Below, piece by piece: positions 18,660-30,600 of a DNA stretch of 64,000 bases (position 1 is its first letter; each line of letters begins with the position of its first letter). Both the position numbers and the translations under genes were made by a program. The stretch is from Bedellia somnulentella (taxonomy: Eukaryota; Arthropoda; Insecta; Lepidoptera; Bedelliidae), in NCBI GenBank assembly GCA_963576735.1, contig OY755198.1, positions 6,572,001 through 6,636,000 on the forward strand, in the 5' to 3' direction. The notes under the pieces are model-generated. The model had not been told where the DNA came from and did no database searches. It saw nothing but the letters and a program-made list of their open reading frames with translations.

Positions 18660-21600
18660 ATGGCTACATGCACAGCCTTCCTACTCTTAGGTAAGTTTAA
18701 TTTTGTTTATTCCATCGTCTTTACTACATCATCAGAGCCATTAAGGCCTAGGACCTACCACAAATAGATTGAAGCAAAATTTTGAAATTTAGAATATTCC
18801 TAATTTTATTATTTATTTTTAATAGTAAATAAGGATAATTATTTATTTATTTTATTTGTTTATTTATTCATTCATAAACATAAACAATACAGATTTTAAT
18901 CCAATTCGGCTATTTTTCAATACACACATTCACATAACATTCATTTATAGACAATACATTTATATCTAGTTTATAACACACGATAACACACATATTTTAC
19001 ATAAACATACATAAACGTTCACGCCGAATATCCCCGAGGGGGTTGGCAGAGGTACTAATACTTCTGGACATCACGTGACTTTGTTATCTGGTGTTCAGAG
19101 TACCCACGTTTTGCATGGACAGTGTACTCACGTGGAAGGGGGCAGGCCTATCGCCGTTTTGTACGAATACACTGTCACAAGACTAAGTACAACTCAGCCA
19201 TGTGGGTTTCCTCACGATGTTTTCCCTCAGCGTTAACAACCATGATAAATAAACCACACCTGTTTGAAAACACTAATTGGTGTAGGCCCGACCCAGGATT
19301 TGAACACTTGTCGCTTGCACGTCAACCGGTGTTCTACCTATTGAGCTATCACGTCATCACACATATTTTACTTTAAGATAATACATTTGTAACTGATTTA
19401 TAACCACTGACCTCCATTATACTATATAAGTACGCTGGACTAACGATACGTATCAAAATGACAGCTATTTACTGTGCCAATTTGAAGCGCCCCCAATGAA
19501 GGAACGAGGAACTAAATACGACGTAAACTGCAAAATGGCCAGTGTTTTTTTACCATAAAGCATAATATGGTTTATGGTTTTTAGAAACAATTATAAATCA
19601 ATAGTGTTGTAAAGTTTCGTTTCGATAAAACTTAGCCTTTCCTTTAAGCAGAAACATTTTATCGATATATTTTATCTGACTGTCCCATCTCTTTTATTAG
19701 TTCCTTGTTCCTTCACTGCTGCCGTAAGCGCCAAAATGGCGAAAATCAAATCGCCTCACTGTCACCCGGCCTATAATTAGTCCAGCGTACTTATATAGTA
19801 TAATGGAGGTCAGTGTTTATAACCCACGAACACGAACGACAATACGAACAAAAAGAGGTTAAAAACATAATCCACACAAATTAATGTTACGTCCCACAAC
19901 ACAGAAAATATAAAGCTACGCTGGCGAAGTTGGCTCACTTCACAAGCGTAGCGTTCACAGGAACAGGACAATATGTCCGCTTGTTCGGCAATATGGTTAA
20001 CCGCAACTGTTGCGCTAAGAGAGCTCATACTCAGTAAGTAAGTACGCGATGCAGGAATTGCTAGGAGACGACCGAGCCGTTAGGTACGTTCAACCGAAGT
20101 TGGCTCATCATAATGGTGTTCTGTGTAGAACTTCTTCATACTTTAAATAAACAAAACAATTAGGTTGAGATCCCTCCTCACACCCAGTTGGGTGTACCCT
20201 ACAATACCCAACACGAACAATGTAGGGTAAATCAAAGGATAGTAAGGGTAGACTCCATACATTTTAAAACAAATAAAGCTTTCCAGAGGTCTAAGGACGA
20301 GTACTGTGCATGATTCGCCGTAATCAATTCAACCTTTTAAAATCTGCTTCAAACCTTGAACAGCGTCTTATGGTTTTTGCGGAGCCTGTGTCAAAGTTGA
20401 TTTGAAGCGATTAGCCCCTTCTGAATAGGACTTTTAGCCCTACGCAGAGTAGGTCACTCGCCACACCATGATAACCGCAATCTTGTGCTAAGAGAATATG
20501 GAACAAGTGTATTTGCTATGTCAAGCTTCAAAATTTAGTTGAATAGCAAAAGAAGCCTAGATGTTAACATTGTGTCAGTAGTAACATTCTTGTCTATATA
20601 TACTAAGCGTGTTTCTTTCCAGTTGTGATCTCCTCATCATTGGCGGCCCCATTATGTGAGCCCTGCCCATCGCCATGCATTTGTCCTTGTCCCTGCCCAG
20701 CACCGTGTCCTTGTCCTGAGCCTTGTCCAGCACCTGTGTACATTCCTTCATGCGGAGGAGGTTGTAGTGGCGGTGGCTGCACACAAATAATCTCCGGTGG
20801 AGATAGCTGCGGTGGCGGTTACAGTGGTGGCTGCGGTGGCAGTTGTGGAGGTGGATGCAGTGGCAGCTCTGGCGCTAGCTGTGGAGGTTGCACCCCTGTA
20901 GTATCTTGTGGAGGTGGATGCGGGGGTAGATCTGAAGGCAGCTGCACTCGTGTTGTATCCTGTGGAGGTGGTTGCAGTAGCAGTTGTGGAGGTAGCTGTG
21001 AAAGTTGCGCCCCTGTAGCATCGTGTGGAGGTAGCTGTGGAAGTAGCTGCACTCGTGTTGTTTCCTGTGGAGGTGGTTGTGGTGGCGGTTGTGGAGGTTG
21101 TACGCCTGTAGCATCGTGTGGAGGTGGTTGCACTCGTGTTGTTTCCTGTGGAGGTGGATGCGGCGGCGGTTGTGGAGGTGGCTGTGGAGGTGGCTGCACT
21201 CGTGTTGTTTCCTGCGGAGGTGGTTGCGGCGGCGGTAGCTGTGGAGGTTGTACCCCTGTAGCATCGTGTGGAGGTAGCTGTGAAAGTTGCGCCCCTGTAG
21301 CATCGTGTGGAGGTGGCTGCACTCGTGTAGTTTCCAGCGGAGGTGGATGCGGCGGCGGTTGTGGAAGTAGTTTCGGAGGTAGCTGTGGAGGTTGTGCCCC
21401 TGTAGCATCGTGTGGAGGTAGCTGTGGAGGTGGCTGCACTCGTATTGTTTCCTGTGGAGGTGGATGCGGTGGCGGTTGTGGAAGTAGTTTCGGAGGTAGC
21501 TGTGGAGGTTGTGCCCCTGTAGCATCGTGTGGAGGTAGCTGTGGAGGTGGCTGCACTCGTGTTGTTTCCTGTGGAGGTGGTTGCGGTGGTGGTTGTGGAG

Positions 21601-24600
21601 GTTGCGGTGGTGGTTGTGGAGGTAGATGTGGAAGTTGCGCCCCTGCAGCATCGTGTGGAGGTGGCTGCACTCATGTTGTTTCCTGTGGAGGTGGTTGCGG
21701 TGGTGGTTGTGGAGGTAGCTGTAGAAGTTGCGCTCCTGTAGCATCATGTGGCGGTAGCTGTGGAGGTGGCTGCACACGTGTTGTTTCCTGTGAAGGTGGA
21801 TGCAATAGTGGTTGTGGAAGTAGCTGTGTAGGTGGCTCTGAAACTTGCATCCCTGTTGTATCGTGTGGAGGTAGCTGTGGAGGTGGTTGTGGAGGAGGTT
21901 GCGGCGGTGGCTCTAGTGGAGTTGTCTACGTGAGTGAAGGTGGCAGTGGCGGCGGTTGCGGTGGCGGCTCTGAAGGCGGTTGTGGAGGCGGCTGCGGTGG
22001 TAAGTACTTATTTGACTAGATGTTTTTTATCTAAATAACAAGCTGACCCGAAAGATTTGGTTGTGTCTAATAAAACTACAGAGTGCTCGGCACAGACTGA
22101 CTGAATATTTTATTGTTTCAATTTTACAGTGACATTTCTATTTTGACATCTACATCTCATTACAAATGTAGTTGCACTTAAATAAACAATAGGTGTCGCT
22201 ATAGTATATAAGTAATATTATTTTAGATACAAATTTAACACGCTCCCATATCAAAATAATCGGCACATGGATATTAAAAAAAAATGTACATAAATAAAAC
22301 AAGTTTACATGGAAGTTACACCTAACTGTTCAACAAAATTATTATGCTTTTGACAACTCAAACTTTTTGTAAATATATCTGCAGGCATAGAATTAGTATT
22401 TAAGTACTCTATTTTAATACAATTATTTTCAACTGCTGTTCTGACAAAATGAAATCTAATATCTATATGCTTGCTTCGTTTATGGAATACAGAATGTTTA
22501 GTTAACAATTGTGCACTCTGGTTGTCATTATTTAACAATACAGGCAAATCATTTCTACATTTCAACTCAAATAACAAGTTCTTTAAGTATATAGCTTCCT
22601 TACTTGCTTCACATATGGCCATATACTCAGCTTCTGTGCTTGACAGAGCTATTGTTGACTGCTTTTTGCATTCAAATGAAATTACACTACCAGACATTTT
22701 GAACATGAAACCTGTATAAGATTTGCGGTCAATACAATCTGATGCCCAATCTGCATCGGCATAACCTATCAGATCTAAATCATCCTTTAAAAATTTCAAA
22801 CCAAAATGTTTAGATTTTTTCTAATACTTTAAAATACGCTTTGCATGCTTCCAATGAGTTTCATTATGATTGTTATTAAACTGGCTAAGGTAACAAACAG
22901 GAAAAAATATATCAGGTCGGGTTAACATTGACAAATAGAGCAAACTTCCTATTAACTGCTGGTAGGGGTATTTTTTAGAACAATTATTATCACCCTTTTC
23001 AAGCTTTAAGTTTACTTCCATGGGTGTACTGACTGGGTTACAATTTTTCATATTAAACTTATTTAACAAATGATCAACCAATTGTACCTGGTCTACAAAA
23101 ATCTCATTATTTTCCCTTCTAACCCTCATACCTAAACATTGTCTTATCTTACCCAAGTCTTTCAACTTAAACTTACTTGTTAAATGATTTTTGAGAAGTT
23201 CAGTTTCCTTTTGACTGTTAGAAAAAACAAAAAAATCATCTACAAACAAAGCCACATATATTCTAGCATTATTATTAAGTTTCATGAATAAACATGGTTC
23301 ATATTCTGATTTTTTATAATTTAAATCATGTAGACAATCTTCTACGCGTTTATACCATGCCCTAGCAGACTGTTTTAGTCCGTAGATAGCACGTTTCAAC
23401 TTTAACACTTTGTTTTCTTTATTACTACATTCAAAGTTCTGAGGTAAGCTCATATACACATTTTCATTTAAATAACCATTTAAAAATGCTGTAGTAACAT
23501 CTAAGTGAGTATTATCTAAGTTATATTTGACACTTAATGCAAACAACAATCTTAATGTTGAATGGCGGACAACTGGGGAGAATGTTTCTGTATAGTCTAT
23601 TCCTGCCTTTTGGGAGAATCCTTTGGCGACTAGACGAGCACGGTATCTCACATTATTATCACAGTCCACTTTTTTCTTAAACACCCACTTACACTCAACC
23701 ACTGTAGCTTGCTCTGGCCTGTTCACCACATCCCAAGCTTTATTTTCTTCGAATGATTTTAGTTCCTCCTGCATAGCTTTACACCATTCCTTTGATTCTG
23801 GTCCATTTACAGCCTCTTCATATGTTATCAGTTGTTCTGCACATAAATTTAAGTCTGTTTCAACACACATATTACTATAGCCATATCTGTCAGGTTTTTT
23901 CCTTTCTCTAACAGCTTTATCTGGTTTTTCACTCTCAATTAAATCTTTCAACTCCTTTGCTGGTATACTGTCAAAAAATTCATCTGAACTACTCTGTGAG
24001 CTTGATTCTGCTATGTAAGTACTGTCATTATTGTTACTTTTCACTGTACCAGTTGACACTTCAGAGTCTGAGTCATCAGAATCTTTATTCTGACCAAGAT
24101 TGTCAGGTGAGGACACATTGTTTTCATTTATTGTTGCTTGCACTATTTCTGAATTATCCTGCTCCATGACAGTAACATCCCTGCATGTTATCACTTTATT
24201 GGTACTGGGATTGTACAGCCTGTACCCCTTTATATTATCAGCATACCCAACTAAGTAATGCTTTTCTGCCTTTTTATCCCATTTCAGTCTTTTTTGTTTA
24301 GGAATGTGAGCCATAACTGTGCTTCCAAACAATCTTAGATGACTGACATTTGGCTTGCAGCCAGTCCAAAGTTCATAAGGAGTTTTTTTGTTCATCCCTG
24401 AAGCAACTGTTCTATTTTTTAAGTACACAGCTGTGTGAACTGCTTCTGCCCAAAACCTTTTCTCAAACTTTGCATCATAAAGTAAACATCTGGCTCTCTC
24501 CACAATAGTGCGGTTAAATCTCTCACACATCCCATTTTGTTCTGGGGTATATGGGTTGGTGCGCTGATGTATTATGCCATGTTGTTTTAAATAGTTCTCC

Positions 24601-27600
24601 ATTTCATTTGAGCAAAATTCTGTGCCATTGTCTGTCCTTAGAACTTTTATACTGCAATTCATCTGTTTTTCAACCATTATCTTGAATTCTTTAAAACAGG
24701 AGTAGACTTCACTTTTTTTCTGCAAAAAATAGACAAATGACATTCTACTATAGTCATCCACAAATAGCAAGAAATATCTGGATGAGCCAATTGATTTGGT
24801 TTCCATCGGCCCACACACATCTGCATGAATCAAATCAAGGACATGCATACTTCTATTACTGCTATGTGGAAATGGCAATCTGGTTTGTTTGGCTTCACAG
24901 CACACTGTGCAATTGAACTTGCTGATCTCAGCTTTCTTGTCAAATTCTAAGCCGTCAACCGCACCCTCTCTCATGTCATTCATGTCTTTGCTATTTATAT
25001 GTCCAAGTCTTCTGTGCCAAATTACATTTGATATCGTTGTTGCTGAAGCCGCGAACAAACATGCTGACCTGGTGTTTAACTTGTAGACCCCATTTATTAA
25101 CTGTGCTATGCCAATCAGTTCCTTCTGCCGATTTCTGATGTAACAAAATTCCTGATGAAAACTGACTTTGTTACCATGCTTTATCAGCTGACTGACAGAC
25201 AATAAGTTGGTGGTGAGTGTGGGAATACATAACACATCTTTGACGGCAATATCAAATTCCTTGTTGTTCACAACAGTCGTAATTTGTGTATCTCCAGAGC
25301 ATAATACAGGCATAGTTGTTCTGTTTGCAACTATAATCTCCTTTGTAGTTAGATTACTTGACGCATTTTTTATGTTGTCTTGGCTGATCATCATATGACT
25401 ACTGGCACCAGAGTCAATGTACCATTCATGCTTATCAAAACTGCCGTTAAGAAATACTGCACTGAACGCATTTACCTTTTTTTCCTTTGTTTGCGGACAT
25501 TGGTTTTTATAATGACCGGTTTGTTTACATTTATAGCATTTAATCACTTCGACATTGACAGGTCGGTTTGACGTTTCAACTGTTTTGACAACTTTCCCCC
25601 TGGTCCGAATGACGATGAAATCGATTTTATCGCTGTCAGCACGCTAAATCTTGGTCCGAATGAACGTTAGCGCGCTTACGAAATCCCGCGTGACGTCATA
25701 TATGACGTCATTACCGGCGCCATTTTGCGATTACAACGATATCGCATTAGAGCGTTAGCACTGTGAGCCAAATGTCAAACTGACGTTTAAATGTTTGAAA
25801 AGTTAGGGAAGTTTTGTTTTGTTAGCTTTTAAGTTTTTATTTAAAATGGAAAATATTCCTCTGTAGTCGTCTCGAACGAAAGTAATGGAAGACAAATAAC
25901 CTTGAATTTAAGTTATGAGGAGTTACAACGCGCTCAATCGGGTTAGTAATCAAAAAGCAGTGCTCTATCAAGTTTGTTATTTCCGTTGAACTCAATTTTC
26001 TATATTCTTTTTAACTTTAATCTTTATTGTTGTATGATCTAAGGCATCAATAATATTTATTTTGTAAATCTTTTAGATAGCAGCTATTTGGCTAACCGAG
26101 TGCAATTATTTTATGAATATGAAAGTGAGAATACAATTTCTATTGATGCCCAAAACGAGGAAGGTGTTAATGAAGTTGGAGCAGCAGAAAAGTTTTTGAA
26201 ACAATTGCAAAAAAATGAAAGATCAAAATTTTGCCTATAAAATAAATGGTAATCAGTGCCAATCGAAAATAAATAGCCTCAATAAAACATTTAAAGAAAT
26301 AAAAGATCACAATAACACATCCGGGAATGACAGAGCAACATGGCCTTATTTTGAAGTAAGTCAATGGTTTAATTGTGCAAGTCAAAATAAAGAGTGACTA
26401 AATAATTCTTACTTTTCAAATTGTTGTATTCTTAATAAGAAAATGTGTTGTTACAGCGAATGCAAGAAAATTTTGGAACCCAGGGATGGGTAGAACCACC
26501 TGCTGTTGCGTCAGAACTGGGGCCAGCAGCTACTGACGCTGCTGCTGAAGCAAGTAGTTCTACTTATACAAATAAAAAGAGGAAAATTGAAACCATATTA
26601 GAAAATTAAAATGATCAGAGAAATCAGCGCCACTGAGAAAAAGGAAATATTTAACAATCTATTGCAACAAAAAGAAAAACACCACCAAGAGAAATTGGCT
26701 GATTTGCGCAATTTGTAAAATTTAAATAAACAACATACATCTATACATACATATACATACTCACGGCTATAAATCCCTAGAAGGGGTAGCCAGAACTAAG
26801 AAATTTTAAATTCCTCAGCCACTTTTGGAAGTTCAGTGGGGAAAAGATTGTAAAATAAAGGTTGTTGGTGATGGGTCTCCAACCGCATCGCCCAAAAACC
26901 CTTAAAAAAGCCCCAATACCTTTAGTCACCTCCTATGTACACCCATGGGAAGAAACGGGGTAGTGCTATTCTAAGCCGACACTACACAGCATAAATAAAT
27001 AAGGAGTTATAAATTCAAACTAGGTGTAGTAGATTGCTGACTTTGGGATAATTTAAATTTTCCTTGACTTTTTAAAATAGTCAGTATTCATTATGGCCTG
27101 GAAAGATTTATCTCATTAATAAATTAATGTTTGGTTGATTGTTGTGAAATTAGTTATATATGAATAAAGATAATTTTATTTATATGTAAGTGTTCAGATG
27201 CAGAGACTGATTATAGATGACTTAAATGACATCAAGTAAGTGAGTGTATGTGATAGTGCTGTGGAAAGAATATTTCAGTTAATAAGTAAACATATAACAA
27301 ATTATTATTTTTATGTATTTGTTTCTCAAAATAGGTTTAGGTTATTGATTTATGGATATTTCTAGTTTTCTTAGACTTATTAAAATAGTTATTATTATTT
27401 AAGTCTTGAAAAGATTGATCCCAATTATAATTTATGTTTGTTTGATTGTTGTGAAATTAGTAAAGTTTATATTATTAATAATGTGTGATTTTGTACTGTT
27501 CTGCTGTTATGCATCTAGGCAAGCGTGTGCACTGCACCCATATTACCCTTTTTAGAGTAAGCTCAAACAAAATATTTAATGAAGTTCATACTGTAATATA

Positions 27601-30600
27601 GACTGCCTCCGTGGTCTCGATGATAGCATTTGGTTTCAACTATGGAGGCCTCGGGTTTGATCCCCTGAGGGGTAAACTCACAAATTTAATTTGTAATATT
27701 TAACTTAGCTTGAAAGGATATTGCAGGCCTGAATCACCCTAATATCCGAAATCAAGGATGATTCTGTGCTTCAGAAAATTAATATAACATAAATGTTCAC
27801 ACCGAATATCCCCGAAGGCGTTGGCAGAGGTACTAATATTTCTGAACATCACATGACTGTCACCTTATGTTCAGAGTACCCTCGTTTTGTTGGGACAGTG
27901 TAATCACTTCAATTTTGTACAAATACACTGTCATATGACTAAGTAAATGTTTTCCCTCACCGTTAACAATCATGATAAATTAACCACACATAAGTGTTAA
28001 GATGCGAAGACTGACTACAGATGACTTAAATGACAACAAGTAAACTTATAACATATGATTATTTTTATATATTTAATTGTTTCGAATTAATAAATTATTC
28101 ATTATATGCATTCTTTTAATTATTCCACTCTCTCTTCCTTCTTCAATAAGATGCCCCCTTCTGACTACTCTTAACTGTACTTGTTCCACATCCATTATTT
28201 CACCATTTAAAATGCAGATGTTATGTAATACTGCAGAGCCAACAAATATTCTGGGATTTATTCTATTACAATGCAGAATACTGCGCCAGCGGGTTTTCCA
28301 TAAGCCAAATGCCCTTTCAATGGACATTCTAGCTGATGAAAAGCAAAAATTTTTTTTTTTCTGGTGTTGTGTCAGATGTCTATTGTCTTTAAATGGTACC
28401 ATTAAACTTTGATAGATCCCATATCATATGCAGCATCTCTCACTAAATGGGTATCATTCGGGAAATGATTGTCAGGGTCTTGCATATAACACATCACAAT
28501 ATTTAGTTTAGTTTTCAACAATGAATGTTCAATGAGTATGTGTTAATCAATTTCAAAATTTTCCTAACTTTATAATACGTTTTTTCTTTTCACTAAACGT
28601 TGGCAAAATTACTGTGTTGAAACACGGTCAAAGGCCATTTAAGAAAAAATGAAATGAAACAAATAAGAGCGATTACAAAATGCGTCCCGATTCGATAGAC
28701 GCGCTGTTAGCACTGTTATCACTTTTAGCGCGATAACTGAATCGGACCGCAAAATATCGCTGACAGCGATAAAATCGATTTCATCGTCATTCGGACCAGG
28801 GGGTTTATTTCCTTTACGGCGCTGCCAACTTTTAGATGCTAAAAATGCGCTTTCAGTTTCACTGCTACCAACATTATCACTCATGTCCAACAGTTTGGAT
28901 TTTATGACGTCAGCAGATATGGCCAACCCAGAATGTTCGATCGCCATGATCATGGGCGAAAATTTATCCGTCAATCCTGCTAACAACAGCGATCCTATCC
29001 ATTCTTCATTAATGTCGAAACCCGTTCCTCTTAATTTTTGCGCCGTATCTATGACCTGCGTAACGTATGCCGTCATTGTCTCACTGTTCTCGAGGCGTAT
29101 GGAAATCAAATTTCGTAGCAAGCTAATCCTTCGTGTGAAACCACAGTCGTCGAATAGCGTCTTGAGTTTTTTCCATATGTCTACAGCGGTTTTTTCACTC
29201 TTGATATGTACGTATAACGACGAATCTATTGTCATCACCAATTTTGCTTTTGCCTTTTGTTCGTCAACGGTCACTGTGTTGCCGCCATTTTCGGCTTCTT
29301 GTTTGTTGATGTCGACGCCATCCAAAATTAAGAAATTCTCGGCCGCGAATGCCCACTCATCATAATTTTCACGACCCCGGAGCTTCGGAACATTAACAAT
29401 ATAACTGCCAGCCATTTTTTACAGTATTTCCAAAAACAAATTACAATTTAAAGCGAGACTGGGTTCATAACCTAATAAAACTACAGAGTGCTCGGCACAG
29501 ACTGACTGAATATTTTATTGTTTCAATTTTACAGTGACATTTCTATTTTGACATCTACATCTCATTACAAATGTAGTTGCACTTAAATAAACAATAGGTG
29601 TCGCTATAGTATATAAGTAATATTATTTTAGATACAAATTTAACAGTGTCTAAAATTTATGTTTACTTTGATGGATGTCACTCAAAAGCCATATTTAGCC
29701 ATATTTACCCCTGAGGGTTTCTGTCATGCGATGAGAAAAAATACGCTATTAATATTATATATTAATTCTTAATATTTAAATACTTTCTCCAACTTTTAAA
29801 CTGTCGCTATACAAAAATAATCAGTCGAATCGGTGCAGCCGTTTTTGAGTTTTGCGCTTAGCAACACATTTAGCAAACCTTTTTCATTATTTAGATATGA
29901 CACTAAGGAATATAAAAATTCTAGTCAACCTAACAAACCTAGTTTTAGACCAACCGGATATGTGTGCAAAATTTGATTGAAATCGGCTAAGCCGTTTCAG
30001 AGGAGTTGTTTTTCGGTTTTAATCAATAAGGTTTTACTGAGAAACACTGTGACACCTATTAAAAATGTACGAAAAATATAAAACAAAAGTAATAATACAT
30101 TAGTCAAGGCGATTGGCATTACACAAGAGGCCTTTTTTATGTTGTTTTTTTTTTCAAAAAATTTATATTATTCTGGCAAATGTCTCCAGTTTCTTCTAAA
30201 TTTAAATCTTTTTGTTCATGAAAACCTCATGCGGGGATTATTACTAATAAATAAAGAAAAAATAAAGAAAGAATTTTTTTTATGTGATAGTTAGGTGTTC
30301 TCAACATTTGCATTCTATCTGAAAAGGTAGACAAGCCGCCTTCCGAATTTGTAAAAAATTCGGAAGTAGGGAACGCAAACACTACTTAAAAGTGTAAAAA
30401 GAAACAAAGGATAGAAGAATTTCGCACTGGTAGCCATTGACACGATAGCTCAATGGCAGAGCGACGGGGGCGTATGCCCGAGGTCGCGGGTTCGATTCCC
30501 GCCTGTGTTGAAATTTTTCTTTCCTTTATTTATGCTTTTTACATTCCTTTTTCTATATGTTTTTTCAATATCATCTTCCACACCGCACTTTTCTGGAAAA

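Larger units (their letters stand above)
25596..28803. mobile_element. PIF/Harbinger transposon nested in copia
   Basis: Perfect 45-bp terminal inverted repeats (25596-25640 and 28759-28803, starting CCCCCTGGTCCGAATGACGA) are flanked by TTT at 25593-25595 and 28804-28806, the 3-bp duplication expected of Harbinger. It carries the usual two genes in decayed form: a Myb/MADF-like ORF on + and a transposase remnant on -. SINE-A, SINE-B and another tRNA-like SINE lie inside it. Confidence 0.88.
22068..29645 (-). mobile_element. Ty1/copia LTR retrotransposon in intron 2 of paralog 2
   Basis: Two 173-bp LTRs (22068-22240 and 29473-29645) look identical by eye. The element is flanked by the 5-bp duplication GTGTC (22063-22067 and 29646-29650), and the same site is empty in paralog 1 near 10711. 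On the - strand the LTR starts TGTTAAATTTG. A primer-binding site (ggttatgaacccag on -, 29472-29459) resembles the anticodon-loop segment of initiator tRNA-Met used by copia, and a purine-rich gatatgggagcg precedes the 3' LTR. It is disabled by one stop codon and an internal Harbinger insertion. Confidence 0.9.
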
